Positions 9,333-20,249 of a stretch of 64,000 nucleotides of DNA are shown piece after piece (position 1 is the stretch's first letter; every line of letters starts with the position of its first letter). Under the pieces are notes generated by a model. It was not told where the DNA came from, did not search any database, and was given only the letters and a program-made list of their open reading frames with translations. The stretch lies in assembly GCA_963665545.2 (NCBI GenBank), contig CAXXKZ010000016.1:1-64000 (forward strand), in the 5' to 3' direction. Position numbers and translations under genes: made by a program. Source of the DNA: G963665545 sp963665545 (GTDB taxonomy: Bacteria > Pseudomonadota > Gammaproteobacteria > Xanthomonadales > SZUA-36).

Positions 9333-10717
9333 GAGCTATTGTCAAATCTGGTGTTTAGCCATTTGATTCAAGCGGCGACCTGATCAATCTCTTTTACTTC
9401 GATCCCATCTTTGAATTTCACCCCCGTAATCACCTTGGCCAGGTAATCAAAGCCGCGTAGCCGGCGCCATTTCTTTTCCGCACACTGGCTCAATTTGAAC
9501 ATCATATGCAACATGCCATTGCGCGTCAGACAACCTTTGGATCTTTTGGTCCGGTGGCGGATGGTGGCAAAGGTGGATTCAATCGGGTTGCTGGTCCGGA
9601 TGCTCTGCCAGTGTTGGGCCGGAAAATCATAAAATGCCAACAGTTCATCCCGATCCTTGAGCAAACAGCTCGTCGCTTTCGGGTATTTCGCCTCAAAGAT
9701 CTCAATAAACAAATCAAACGCCTTGTTTGCATCATCCTTGGTTTCCGCCTGCCAGATGGCGTGCAGGGCCTGCTTGGCTTTGGGTTGTGCGGATTTCGGC
9801 AAACAATTCAGTACATTCATGGTCTTGTGCATCCAGCAGCGTTGCTGGCGGCTGGCCGGAAAGATTTCATCCAGCGCCGCCCAAAAACCCATCGCACCAT
9901 CACCAATCGCCAGTTGTGGGGCGCTCATGCCGCGCGACTTCAGATTCAGCAACACCTCACGCCAACTCTGAGTCGATTCCCGCACCCCGTCCTCAATCGC
10001 CAGAAAATGTTTTTCGCCGCGTTCATTGACACCAATGATCACCAGCGCGCAGAGCTTGGCATCCTCCGCCCGCAGCCCACTGTAGACACCATCAGCCCAG
10101 ACATACACCCACCGGTCCTGTCCCAGGCGACGCTGGCTCCACGCTCGATATTCCTCCGCCCATACCTGTTTCAGGCGGGATACCGTGCTGGCCGACAGAC
10201 CCTGTGCCTGCGGGCCCACCAGTACCCGCAACGCCTCAGCCATCTCACCGCTGGATACCCCTTTGAGGTACAACCACGGAATGGCTGCCTCGAAAGTCGC
10301 TGTCTTGCGCACATATGGCGGCACCAGCACCGACTGAAAACTCACTGCTTCACCGGTCTTCGAGCGCACCTTGGGAATTCTCACCCGGATCGGTCCCAGG
10401 CCGGTCTGCAACTCACGTTCTGGCAGGTAACCGTTGCGCACCACACCGGCATGACCTGATTCGGTACGCCAATCCTGATACTTGGCCAGCAGCTCCTGGA
10501 CTTCACTTTCCACCGCTTCGGCGAGCAGCTTCCGGGCGCCTTCTTTGAGCAATTCGGTCAACGGATCGGCACTGATTGCTCGACGTTCCAGTTCAATAAC
10601 ATTATTCTTGTTCATAGTGGCGTATCTCCTTTGGTTGCTTTGAAGTTTGGTAACAACAAATCAACCAGATACGCCGCTTTTTTTCAACTGCTCAAACACC
10701 AGATTCGATCATAACTC
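9333..10717 (-). mobile_element. IS256-family element, copy 3, intact, with 9-bp target duplication
   Basis: The element is bounded by GAGCTATTGTC at 9333 and GATCATAACTC ending at 10717, and flanked by the perfect direct repeat TCATACAGC at 9324-9332 and 10718-10726. It sits between the exported protein and the beta-barrel gene, so it may separate the latter from upstream regulatory sequence. With an uninterrupted transposase it is probably the mobile parent type in this window. Confidence 0.93.
9368..10615 (-). CDS. IS256-family transposase, intact
   Basis: A 415-residue mutator-type DDE transposase. The two Asp are in VWADGVYSG and AIGDGAMGFW and the Glu in RTSNPIESTF, with the usual C/H region (RCWMHKTMNVLN) between them. 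The start codon is preceded by GGAGATACGCC, which contains a good ribosome site. Length and motif order are those of functional members. It could act on all three copies in the window. Confidence 0.94.
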   Translation of the reverse strand: MNKNNVIELERRAISADPLTELLKEGARKLLAEAVESEVQELLAKYQDWRTESGHAGVVRNGYLPERELQTGLGPIRVRIPKVRSKTGEAVSFQSVLVPPYVRKTATFEAAIPWLYLKGVSSGEMAEALRVLVGPQAQGLSASTVSRLKQVWAEEYRAWSQRRLGQDRWVYVWADGVYSGLRAEDAKLCALVIIGVNERGEKHFLAIEDGVRESTQSWREVLLNLKSRGMSAPQLAIGDGAMGFWAALDEIFPASRQQRCWMHKTMNVLNCLPKSAQPKAKQALHAIWQAETKDDANKAFDLFIEIFEAKYPKATSCLLKDRDELLAFYDFPAQHWQSIRTSNPIESTFATIRHRTKRSKGCLTRNGMLHMMFKLSQCAEKKWRRLRGFDYLAKVITGVKFKDGIEVKEIDQVAA

Positions 10718-10853
10718 TCATACAGCACAATTGGGGTTAGAGAAAGCCGATCTCTATAAGTCTCATATTATTAGTCGGTTGCTGGTGGTTGTAACCATTT
10801 TAGTGCAACTTCCATGTATAATGTCTGCGATGGCTGATCAAGGTAGGCTTGGT

Positions 10854-12143
10854 ATGAAATTGATCACGAAAAAAATCAATAAAGGGGGCGCCATAATTGC
10901 CGCCGCCGTGTTGTTGCTGAGCCCGCCCCTGCTGGCTCAAGATTACGATGACCCCAGCCTGGGGGATCAACCTGTTATCAAACACCCACAGGATTACAAA
11001 CCGCTGGGCGTTCGTGCTGGCGCCTTCATGCTCCACCCCGGTGTACAACTTGCGGTTGAGTGGAATGACAATATTTTCTACACCGAGTTTGACACGGTCA
11101 GCGATACGATTTTTCACGTTCGGCCCTACATCACCATGCAGAGCAATTGATCCAAGCACGCCTTTAATGTGCGGCTTGCCGCTGATTTTGCCCGCTATAA
11201 TGACTTCAGTGTTCGTGACTATGACGATTTGTTTGCCACTATAGACGGCCGCGTCGATGTCAAGAACAGGAGCTATTTTTCCTACAACGCAGAATATCTG
11301 CAGCTCCACGAGAGCCTCAATACCAGGGATTCGGAACAGGGCCTCGAACCAACCGTTTATACGCTATATGGCGGCGGAGTGGGATATGACCACACCTTCA
11401 ATCGCCTGAGCTTGGGTGTGGCCTATGCCTATCAACATCTCGATTTCGAGGATGCGCTGGGTTTTGATGGCTTTATCATCGACAACCAGGACCGGGATCG
11501 CGACGTCCAAGTGGCCTACTTAAGAGCGGGCTATCAATTTAAAGTCGACAAGCAGCTATTCGCCACTTTTGGGGTCACCAAGGTGCGCTATGATCAGCTT
11601 CCGGATCGAAATGGCTATTTCCGTGACAATCAGGGTTGGTGGGGCAGCGCCGGTATTTCATTCACCATCACCAGCAAGCTGTCAGGTGACTTGTATGCTT
11701 CATACCGTCACCGGGAGTACGACGACCTGTTGTTGCCCGATGTGGATGGCTGGGGTCTTGGCGCCGGGTTGACCTGGCTACCGACAAACCTGACTTCGGT
11801 GTACTTCAACATCGATACGGGAATCCAGGAAACCACCAATCGCTACAGTTCTGGCTATTTCAGAACCCTTTACTCATTACGGGTGGAACATGACCTTACC
11901 CGTTTCATTCAGCTCACCGGTCACGTTGGATACTACGACAACGATTATCAACTTATTGAAGGCGCGCCCGAGTTTGCGCGCGACCACGATAAAATATGGC
12001 GCTACGGCCTTGGCTTGAACTGGTATATCAACCGCAGCGTTTTTCTTGGCGTCTCCTACGACCGCACGACATTGAATTCCAATGTTCCGCTGGATGATTA
12101 CGAAGTCAACAGGGCCTGGCTTGTTCTTGGACTTGAACGTTAG
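10854..12143 (+). pseudogene. Outer-membrane beta-barrel protein of the exopolysaccharide locus (in-frame TGA)
   Basis: The start at 10854 (AAGGTAGG upstream) gives a signal peptide of about 30 residues ending in LLAQD. About 400 residues of alternating aromatic/polar strands follow, e.g. LAVEWNDNIFYTEFD, YGGGVGYDHTFNRLSLG and a closing WLVLGLER with an aromatic-rich C-terminus, as in barrel proteins next to Wza/Wzc genes. The frame is broken only by TGA at 11148-11150 (MQSN-stop-SKHAFNVRL). In relatives this position, before S-[KR]-H, is usually Trp, so a TGG to TGA change is likely. The role would be export or secretion of the polymer. Confidence 0.75.
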
Positions 12144-12215
12144 AACTAATTGTTGAAGGGCCGCTCTAACGTTGTTTGAGCGCGCCTTTCAGGCGCATGG
12201 ATGCGGGGGTACCCG

Positions 12216-12818
12216 ATGAAATTGACTCAGAGTTGGCCCGCGATGAAATCGCTGAACCGGCTTCACTTGTCGTTGCTGGTGGTCTTGTTGATGGCGGCCG
12301 GTTCGGCAATCGCTCAGCAGTCGCCCGATCGCGGCGAAATCATCCACGGTAGCAGTGATGATGGCTACACGCTGGGACCACGTGACAAAATCAAGATCAG
12401 CGTATTCAACCAGGATGATCTAAGCGGTGAATATGTGCTGGACGGCGATGGGCGCTTTTCGATGCCGCTGATTGGCTCCGTCCAGGCCGAGGGTTTGAGT
12501 CCTGCGGATTTGCAAAGACGCTTGGTCGACATGCTCAGGCCGGACTACCTGGTCAATCCGCGCATCTTCATCGAGGTCGCCAATTATCGCCCCTACTACC
12601 TTATCAGGGAGGTTTTGCAAACTGGGGCGTTTCCATACGTCGACGGCATGACCTACTTGACAGCAATTGCCATAGCTGGCGGTTACAGTTATCGCGCAAA
12701 GAAGCACAATGTTTATGTGATACGCGGTAACGACCTTGAGCGCGTTGAAATCAAACTGAGTGTCGATGAAAAAGTGCGGCCAGGCGATATTATTCGGGTC
12801 GCTGAAAGATTGTTCTGA
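12216..12818 (+). CDS. Polysaccharide export protein (Wza/GumB-like, single SLBB domain)
   Basis: A periplasmic or outer-membrane component of the polymer export channel. A hydrophobic signal segment (residues ~15-35) precedes the poly-export domain: YTLGPRDKIKISVFNQDDLSGEY and GRFSMPLIGSVQAEGLS. An SLBB-like part follows: YRPYYLIREVLQTGAFPYV, GMTYLTAIAIAGGYSYRAK. No lipobox Cys is evident. In most relatives the segment reads Y[IV]xGEV; here it is LIREV, so a conserved Gly is Arg. It lies 72 bases after the barrel gene and 4 bases before the Wzc-like gene, so it is part of one operon. Confidence 0.85.
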   Translation: MKLTQSWPAMKSLNRLHLSLLVVLLMAAGSAIAQQSPDRGEIIHGSSDDGYTLGPRDKIKISVFNQDDLSGEYVLDGDGRFSMPLIGSVQAEGLSPADLQRRLVDMLRPDYLVNPRIFIEVANYRPYYLIREVLQTGAFPYVDGMTYLTAIAIAGGYSYRAKKHNVYVIRGNDLERVEIKLSVDEKVRPGDIIRVAERLF

Positions 12819-12822
12819 GCCC

Positions 12823-15124
12823 ATGACCACAATCCCCTCGCAGATGCATCCTGACTATGACACGCAAGCGTTTCCGATGGACATGTCGACGCAACCGGAA
12901 GGGTCCCTGCCGTGGCTCGAATACGTTCAGCTTTTATGGTTCCGCAAGAAGCTCATCATTGTCATAACGGTTTTCGTTGGGGTCATCGGTTACATACAGG
13001 TCAACCAGATTCAGTCCATATACAAGGCCACTTCCACAATGGTTATCGGGGGGCAGAAAAATACGGTCGTGGATATCGATTTGGTTCTCTCCCGAGATCG
13101 AAGGCGCAACCAACTGGAGGGGGATATAGAAGTGCTGCGGTCGAGGGGCTTGGCTGCGATGGTTGTCGAGCGCGCCAGCCTGTTGAACTATCCGGAGTTT
13201 AACCCCCAATTGCGAGAAGCGGAGGAGCGCTGGACAGACTTTCTTGATGATTATCATCCTCGGAACTGGATTCCCGAAGGGTGGAAAAAGACTGTCAGAG
13301 AAGCCCTGGGCCAGGAAACAGAAAGGGCGCCACCGCGGACTCCGACAGATCAGGAGGCGGAGGACAGAGCAATCTCGACTGCCGTCAATGTGCTGCTTGG
13401 TGGGCTTTCATTGGTGGAGGTTGAACACAGTAATGTATTGTTTGTTGCATTCTCGTCTCCCAACCCAAAACTGGCCGCACTTGTCGCCAACGAGCTTCCG
13501 GAGGCCTATATCTTCGACCAGATGGAGGCCAAGTTTGAAGCCACAGAGAAGGCCACCGCCTGGCTGACCGAGCAATTGGCCGAATTGGAAACTGACGTTG
13601 CCGAGTCGGAGCGAGCCGTCGAAATATATCGCGACGAGCATGGCATGACCGAAACCAGCGGGCAAGGCATACTGGATGTGCAGCTTTCGGAATTGAACAG
13701 CCAGCTCATCGTAGCCCGGGCCGGGCGGGCTGAAATCGAGGCCCGCTTGGCTTAGGTCAGTCGATTGCTCGATGACGGCAGCCGCGGCGTGGAAACCACG
13801 GCAGAAGTGTTGTCTTCGGCCCTGATACAACAATTGCGCGGCCAGGAAATCGAATTGATGGCCCGGGTTTCGGAACTGTCGGTTGAATACGGTCCAAAGC
13901 ATCCCCGCATGTTGCAGGTCAACGCGGAGCTGGGGGAAATCCGCCAGCGCATCGAAGCGGAAGTCGACAAATTTGCGTTTAGCCTCGAAAACGAGGTGGA
14001 ATTCGCCCGCACCCGTGAAGCCAGCCTGCAAGCCAGCTTGCGCGAGGCTCAAAGCAGAACCAGCGCACAGAACAAGGAGGCGGTACAGTTGCGCGCCCTG
14101 GAAAGAGAGGCCAAGGCCAACCGCGCCCTGTTTGAGACCTTCCTGAACCGTTTCAAGGAGACCAGCTCTACCCAGGGGCTGCAGACTCCGGATGCCCGGG
14201 TTATATCCAAGGCCGAAGTGCCAGGCAGCCCTTCCTACCCCGATCGCGAGCGGGAAGTGATGAACTATTTGTTGGTGGGGTTCCTGGGCGCTTGTGCCCT
14301 GGTCATTGGCCTGAATTTGCTCCATCCGGGCCTGCGCACCCCGGAGCAAGTCCAGCAGGTGCTGCAGGAATACGTGATTGGCGTTGTTCCGAGCGTTACG
14401 GGTATGCACGAGTTGCACGAGTATGTGCTGAAAAAGCCGCAATCAGCAATAGTTGAGGCCATTAATTCGCTAAAGTTTGCGCTCGCACTGTCTAGTCCCG
14501 ATGTCGAAATCAAGGCCTTGCAAATCACCTCAGCGCTTGCCAGAAGAGGGTAAAACCTCGCTTGCTCTGGCGCTTACGAGGGTTGTGGCGTCATCGGGCA
14601 AAAAGGTCATCATGGTCGATGGTGATTTGCGTCGATCAAGCATTCTCAAAAGGCTGAAGTTGCCTTCGGGCCACAGGGGGCTTTCTGATTTGGTTGTAGC
14701 CGGCGACGCCCCGTTGACGGAGTTCATCATGCGCGACGAAGAGGGCGGTATCGATCTGATGCCACCGGGAACGGCGAAGTTCGCCAACGCTACGGACATT
14801 TTCTCCTCGCATCGCATGAAGGCCATCATTGGGGTGCTCAAGTCGCGCTATGACCTGGTGGTGGTGGACTCCCCCCCGGTCATGGCGGTGGCCGATGCTC
14901 GCATCATCGGGCAGGTCATGGACAAGACGTTGTTTGTCGTTCGCTGGGATAAAACGCCCAAAAAGGTCGCCCAAGCGGCGATAGAGCAATTGAGGCGGGC
15001 GGGAGTGGATCTGGCCGGTGTGGTCATGCAGCAGGTCGACTTGAAAAGATACGGCCGCGTGGGCTATGGAGACTCGGGTTACTATTATCACTACGGTCGA
15101 TATGGTAAATACTATAATTCCTGA
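12823..15124 (+). pseudogene. Chain-length determinant fused to bacterial tyrosine kinase (Wzc/GumC type), disrupted
   Basis: Reading through, the product has a Wzz domain (WLEYVQLLWFRKKLIIVITV at the first membrane helix), long coiled coils, a second helix near 14265, and a BY-kinase domain with Walker A (PEEGKTSLALAL), Walker A' (VIMVDGDLRR) and Walker B (YDLVVVDSPP). The tail is Tyr-rich (GYYYHYGRYGKYYNS), the usual autophosphorylation cluster. There are two lesions: TAG at 13753-13755 (EARLA-stop-VSRLL, probably CAG to TAG) and one extra base at about 14540, which breaks the Walker A motif (ALARRG instead of ALPEEG). Polymer length control is therefore presumably lost. Confidence 0.85.
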
Positions 15125-15165
15125 TTTCTGAGTCGTGCCGTATCGGCCACTAAAATTAGAGCTTG

Positions 15166-15885
15166 ATGGATTCCAGGAAATTGATGAGCATTCATGTCCC
15201 CTTACGGCGATATCTGGCCATTTTGCTGTTGTCTGTCTTCTGTCTTGCAGCGTTGTGGTTTTCCGGGCCGCGGTTTTATGCCGGGCTGCGTTTCGTTCCG
15301 GTGGAGCTTGCGCTCAGCCGCTATTTCGAAGACCGGATTCTTCCCAGCGATCGGCTGCAATCTCTGATCAAATTCGCCGATCAGGCCATCAAGGCGCATG
15401 ACCATAATCGCTACCGCGACGGATTGAGTTTGCTGCACTATCTGCGCGGGCAGGACCCAAACACGCCCGCAATGGAGCGCAGGAAAGCATATCGTCTGTC
15501 CGAAGCTGAAGCCCTCGAGAGCCTCAGGGCGGCGCCTGCTCGCGCCGCTACTTGGCTGCGGGTCGCGAAGATTCGGGCGTTGCTCCGCGAAGAGCCGGAA
15601 ACGGTTATCGAACCGTGGAGGATGTCGATCTTTACCGGGCGTACGCAATCCCACCTGATGGTCGGTCGCATCGATCTTGGCCTGCAATACCTGGATGCCA
15701 TGGACAGTGAGGCCCTCTCAATGTTGCGCGATCAGCTGATGTTGGCCTGGCGGACAGATCGTCGCTCAGTCGCCGGGGTGCTGAGGTACAGGGACCCTGG
15801 CCTCGCGAAGGTCAGGCAACTCATCGGCACCCTGGACGCCGCTGTGCTGGCCCAAATGGAGGCTCAACTTGACGGGAATCCTTGA
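15166..15885 (+). CDS. Hypothetical single-pass membrane protein of the exopolysaccharide locus
   Basis: About 240 residues. One N-terminal membrane helix (YLAILLLSVFCLAALWF) is followed by a mostly helical, Arg/Ala/Leu-rich soluble domain with TPR-like spacing (DQAIKAHDHNRYRDGLSLLH, then EALESLRAAPARAATWLRVAKIRALL). No catalytic motif is visible. The start could be 15166 or the ATG at 15184. The 3' end overlaps the metallophosphoesterase start by 17 bases. It may be a periplasmic scaffold of the polysaccharide machinery; this is inferred only from position. Confidence 0.6.
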   Translation: MDSRKLMSIHVPLRRYLAILLLSVFCLAALWFSGPRFYAGLRFVPVELALSRYFEDRILPSDRLQSLIKFADQAIKAHDHNRYRDGLSLLHYLRGQDPNTPAMERRKAYRLSEAEALESLRAAPARAATWLRVAKIRALLREEPETVIEPWRMSIFTGRTQSHLMVGRIDLGLQYLDAMDSEALSMLRDQLMLAWRTDRRSVAGVLRYRDPGLAKVRQLIGTLDAAVLAQMEAQLDGNP

Positions 15886-16672
15886 AAAACTCCTGGGCCG
15901 CCGCGATTCGCCCGTTCCAAAATACAGTGATGAGGATGGGCAGCTGGAACGCAAGCCGAAAGTTCCACCCAATACCCGCGTCTACAGCATCGGTGATATA
16001 CACGGGCGGTTGGATCTGCTGCGCAAAATGCACGAAATGATAGAGGAAGACGCGGCCGGATATGAGGGCAGTTTGATATTGGTCTATCTGGGCGATTACA
16101 TAGATCGCGGAGACGAGTCGAAACAGGTGATTGACACTTTGATTGAGTCCGCGCCCACCGGTTTTGACTCGGTGTTCCTCTTGGGTAACCACGAACAGGC
16201 AATGTTGGATTTTCTCAAACACCCACATATCGCGGCACCGTGGTTGTATTTCGGCGGTCGCCAGACATTGGCCAGTTATGGAATTTATGTCCCTGCCGAG
16301 GTTCCAGTGGACGAGTTTGAGGGTTTGTGTAACCAGTTTTCGGATATTCTGCCTGATTTGCACTTGACGTTTCTGAACGGTTGCCGCCTGTATCATATTG
16401 AAGGCGATTATTGCTTTGTCCACGCCGGCATTCGCCCCGGCATTCCTATCAAGAGACAGCGAAAGGATGATTTGTTGTGGATTCGGGGAGAATTCATCAA
16501 CAGCCGCGAAATGCATTCCCATGTGGTGGTGCACGGGCATTCGATCAATCCGAAGGTTGAGATGCACTTCAACCGCATTGGCATCGATACCGGGGCATTC
16601 AATACCGGGGTTTTAACCTGCCTGGTGCTGGAAAATGATCAGCATCGGCTGATTCAGACGGGTAGGAAGTAA
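15869..16672 (+). CDS. Metallophosphoesterase, PP1/PP2A-like serine/threonine phosphatase family
   Basis: A 267-residue calcineurin-like phosphatase. The metal-binding and catalytic motifs stand in order: GDIHGR (residues 42-47), GDYIDRGD (75-82), LLGNHEQ (105-111), the FVHAGIRPG segment, and VVHGHS near the C-terminus. This set is complete. The start is a TTG at 15869 inside the preceding gene; no better ATG lies before GDIHG. It is placed in the exopolysaccharide locus next to a tyrosine-kinase gene, so it may reverse protein phosphorylation there, but the substrate is unknown. Its last base is shared with the first base of the next ATG (TAATG). Confidence 0.82.
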   Translation: MTGILEKLLGRRDSPVPKYSDEDGQLERKPKVPPNTRVYSIGDIHGRLDLLRKMHEMIEEDAAGYEGSLILVYLGDYIDRGDESKQVIDTLIESAPTGFDSVFLLGNHEQAMLDFLKHPHIAAPWLYFGGRQTLASYGIYVPAEVPVDEFEGLCNQFSDILPDLHLTFLNGCRLYHIEGDYCFVHAGIRPGIPIKRQRKDDLLWIRGEFINSREMHSHVVVHGHSINPKVEMHFNRIGIDTGAFNTGVLTCLVLENDQHRLIQTGRK

Positions 16673-17802
16673 TGCTGCAAACGGGCATTCATTCCACCCT
16701 GCATTCTCGCGTTGCGGCACTGACGCTGTGCCTGATTGCCCAGTTCGCAGCCCCGGTGAAGGCGGACTATCAGGCGGGCCTTGACGCGTACATGGGTGGT
16801 GATTTCTCCACTGCCCTGTCCGAATGGCGCGCGGTTGCAAATGGTTCGCCGGATTATGTCCACCTGGCGGTATTTGCTGAAACTCACTACGCTATCGGCA
16901 TGTTGTATTGGAAGGGTGAAGGCGTAGCTCGGGACACCGCCAAGTCAGCAGTGTGGCTCAAACAGGCAGCGGAGATGAACCACCGCGGCGCTCAGGTCAA
17001 GCTGGGATATCTCTATACGATGGGGGAGGGTGTGCCACGGAATTACGTCGAAGCCCGCAGATGGCTTGAAATGGCGGCGAAGCAGGGTGATCCGGACGCC
17101 TTGTACAACCTGGGTGTTTTTTATCGAGATGGTTTGGGCGTGCTGCCGGATGAGCAAGAATCCATCAAATGGTTTCGAGAGGCGGCGGAAAAAGGCGATG
17201 CGGACGCTGCTTTAATCGTGGCAGATGCAAGTAATTCGGTGAATCGCCGCTCTGATATGCCGAATCGGTACGGCACGCGTTTTCAGATTGATTCGCCGCC
17301 GACGGTCGTGACCGAAGGTAACAATCCGGATGCATTACATAGTGGGGCTCTGGATACAGATGTAACGATTTTGCACGGGCCCGCGACAGTTGATGTGGGG
17401 CCGGAGCAGGAATCCGTCGAAGACGATGAGATCAGGTCGATGGATTCAGTGGCCGAACAGCCGGCGCGACAAACCGCAGAGTTTCATCGGTCTGATCCGG
17501 AGCGCGGTGATCTCGGGGAAGACTGGATTCTCGATCAGAATCCGGAACGCTATACCATTCAGGTGGTGGCATTGCGCCGGCCGGACAAACTCTATGATTA
17601 TATCGGCGCTAACAGCCACTGGGCCCCATTTGCGATATATCGCCAGTTGAGATACCAAAACCCGCTGTGGGTGCTGGTGCAGGGCAGCTATCCGGATGTG
17701 GCGTCTGCCCGCGCTGCGAAGTTCGTGTTTCCGCCAGGGCTGAGTGAGAACGAGAAGCTCTGGATTCGCCGCTTCGATATGGTTCAGGCCTTACTCGACT
17801 GA
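16672..17802 (+). CDS. Sel1-repeat protein with C-terminal SPOR-like domain, exported
   Basis: A signal peptide (ending near PVKADYQ) is followed by Sel1-type repeats, e.g. AIGMLYWKGEGVARDTAKSA, LGYLYTMGEGVPRNYVEARR and LGVFYRDGLGVLPDEQES. A Glu/Asp-rich linker follows, then a C-terminal SPOR-like module (RYTIQVVALRRPDKL, PLWVLVQGSYPDVASARAAK). SPOR modules bind denuded septal peptidoglycan, and Sel1 repeats bind proteins. The gene is 376 codons and intact. It lies between the phosphatase and the ligase-like gene in the same direction, suggesting it helps anchor the polysaccharide complex to the cell wall. Confidence 0.8.
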   Translation: MLQTGIHSTLHSRVAALTLCLIAQFAAPVKADYQAGLDAYMGGDFSTALSEWRAVANGSPDYVHLAVFAETHYAIGMLYWKGEGVARDTAKSAVWLKQAAEMNHRGAQVKLGYLYTMGEGVPRNYVEARRWLEMAAKQGDPDALYNLGVFYRDGLGVLPDEQESIKWFREAAEKGDADAALIVADASNSVNRRSDMPNRYGTRFQIDSPPTVVTEGNNPDALHSGALDTDVTILHGPATVDVGPEQESVEDDEIRSMDSVAEQPARQTAEFHRSDPERGDLGEDWILDQNPERYTIQVVALRRPDKLYDYIGANSHWAPFAIYRQLRYQNPLWVLVQGSYPDVASARAAKFVFPPGLSENEKLWIRRFDMVQALLD

Positions 17803-17812
17803 AGGGTGTAAT

Positions 17813-19168
17813 ATGAACAGAGTGCTGCTTTTGTTGTTGATGCTGTTGGTGGTGCTTTCACCCTTTCCGTTGGGCGCCAACCGGGAGTGGTCCTGGTCGC
17901 TTTGTGCCATGTTGATGTCAGTAATTGGTTTGATATGGGCTGCAACTCGCTGGCGAGCTTCGGCCCCGGTCTCGACCCTGCTGCACCCGTCGATCCCATT
18001 GCTATTTATCATCACCTGCGCCTGAGTGGTCTTTCAGATCATGCCGTGGGCGCCTTTCGCCTGGCACCACCCCTTATGGATGCAGAGCGCTGAGTTGGTA
18101 GGCGTCGAGCAGCGAGGATCCATTTCGCTCGCCCCTGAAGACGGCAAGACCGCTTTGATGCGGCTGCTGTGTTACGCGGTGGTTTTTTTCCTGGCGTTTC
18201 AGCTCGGGCGTGAACGAAGCAGGGCTCACGCCATATTCAATTGGCTCGTCCTGGCGGGCCTTGCGTACGGCATTTTCGGACTGATATCGTTCTGGAGCGG
18301 CTACGAGCCCGAATTGCTTTTTCACGGCCGCGATATGCCCGACCATGTTCGCAGCACGTTTGTCAATCGTAACCACTTTGCGACCTGGCAGGGTCTCACC
18401 ATTTTGTGCGCGATTACCATGTTCTACTTGAAAATGTCTCGACCCGCTGTCCGCCCCTACGACGTGCCTCTGGATCATGAAAGCCGTGCAGAGCAATTAG
18501 TTCTCAATGCGTGGCTGCCGTTGACCGGTCTCCTGCTGATGGTAACCGCGCTGATTCTGACTCATTCACGCGGCGGATTCATCGCGGCGTTCGCAGGAAT
18601 TATCGTGCTGTTGGCGTTTCTGAATGGCCGCTCATCAGGAAAGGGACCCAAATCACGACTGACTGTTATCGCAGCCCTTGGTGTTGCTGGTATAGCGTTT
18701 TTCCTCACCAGCGATGTGCTGCTGGAGCGGTTTGAGCGCAAGGTCATATCCGGGGAGGATAGACTGGTGGTGTTTACCCAGGTCGGCAAAGGCATTGGCG
18801 ATAACCCCATGCTGGGCTTTGGCTACGGCACATTTTCTGATAGCTTCCGGCTTTATGATCAAATCGAAGAGCCATTACACTTCACCAGGGCCCACAACAC
18901 CTGGCTGGAGAATGTGTTTGAATTGGGCTTCCCAGCCGCGCTCGCGCTATTTCTCGCCATCGGGGGGTTGGCGCTAACCTGCTGGCATGGTGTTCGCAGA
19001 CGGCGTCGTGATTGGGTATTTCCCGCAACCGGTGTAGCGGCCACCGTTCTGGTCGGCACCCACGCGCTGGTCGATTTCAGTCTGCAGATACCGGCGGTGG
19101 CAATTATCTATGCCTGCATCATGGGGGTGGCCGCGGCGCAGTCATACTCTTCGCATGTTAAAGGTTAG
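17813..19168 (+). pseudogene. O-antigen ligase/polymerase-like membrane protein (in-frame TGA)
   Basis: About 450 codons encode 10 or more membrane helices with the Wzy_C signature region: DHVRSTFVNRNHFATWQGL, then TALILTHSRGGFIAAFAG, GFGYGTF and FTRAHNTWLENVFELG. The motif RNHFA plus the late HN...W..ELG is usual for O-antigen ligase/EPS polymerases. The frame is interrupted after 70 codons by TGA at 18023-18025 (IITCA-stop-VVFQIMPW); Trp would be natural here. No other lesion is seen. If the stop is real, the polymer cannot be made by this gene. Confidence 0.8.
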
Positions 19169-19339
19169 AGCAGACTAACGAATAGGCTTAACAACTGCCG
19201 GTTGACACCCCACGTTCTTCAAAGCCCGATCATCGAAAACATGAATCGAATTCGATCGGCAATTCCTCTGTCGTCCACTAAGACGTTCCATATCTGGATG
19301 ATGGCATAAAAGGTCCAAACGCCGGCGATTTGACGAAGT

Positions 19340-20192
19340 TTACCAAGTTGACTGGGTGGTTTCTTCGCCAGCCTTTTGGATGACTGGCATCATGGACAGC
19401 CAGATTCCGGTAGCCAGCATCAGGCAATACAGTGCCCGACTGCTCCATTGATCGACAAAGCCCCCGTAGTCGAGAGCCTCCCCAGGTCTGGATTCGATTG
19501 AAAGACGATTGGCTTTCCAGGGCTTCTGAGAGCCGTGGCATGGCCAGCCCATTGAAATTGCCGAACGTGATTGGCTGCGCGCCATAAACGTACAAGTCCA
19601 TCAGGGCCCGTGCCCCCTGCCAGATTATCGCCAGCAGCAGCAATTTGATTCCTGCGAGTTGGGCAGCCGCTAAGCTATGCCGGTTCATGCTTTCGTGGCG
19701 TGAGAGATTGCGCAGACCCTTGCCTATCGGCGTGGAGCTGCCGCCATAAACCGGCATCAGGTAAGAGAGGTGGTCACTGATGCCCGACGCGCCCAGCCGT
19801 CCTTGATTGGCGTCTTTCATCAGATAGCTCAGGCGTCATGCAAAGTAGGCCATATGATTGAGAACCAACAGGCCAGACAACTTGCCAAGTACCAATGCCC
19901 CCCAGACACCCGCATGGGTGCCCAAGACTGCATGATCCGCTATCCAACGTGGCAGGCGATTTAGCCTCCTGGCGGCAATAATTGCACCCACCAACAAAGC
20001 CAGGATGATCGAACACCACAAAGCGGGCCAGATCCAATTGATAAACAGGCTGGAATCGTTGATGCCGGACAGCCTAACTGCCGACGCGGGCGCAACCAGG
20101 TCGAATACCGTGGCGGCGGCTACCGACAGCAATTGCCGACGCCACTTCGGAATCAGCGCGACAAGCTGGCTGATTAGCCAGACCGATCGCAT
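19340..20192 (-). pseudogene. Multi-pass membrane protein of the polysaccharide locus, disrupted
   Basis: It starts at 20192 (MRSVWLISQLVALIPKWRR). The sequence has several hydrophobic helices (WPALWCSIILALLVGAIIAA, IKLLLLAIIWQGARALMDLY). There is an in-frame TGA at 19836-19838 (MAYFA-stop-RLSYLM), and a frame change near 19505 carries the reading into SIESRPGEALDYGGF and YCLMLATGIWLSMMPVIQ, ending at 19340. The family was not recognised. It lies 57 bases downstream of the sulfatase-like gene on the same strand, and probably assisted polymer modification. Confidence 0.55.
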
Positions 20193-20249
20193 GGCTTCAC
20201 CGAAAATGGAGCACGGCCAAGATACCCATTCCGTTGTTCGAACTTTTGC

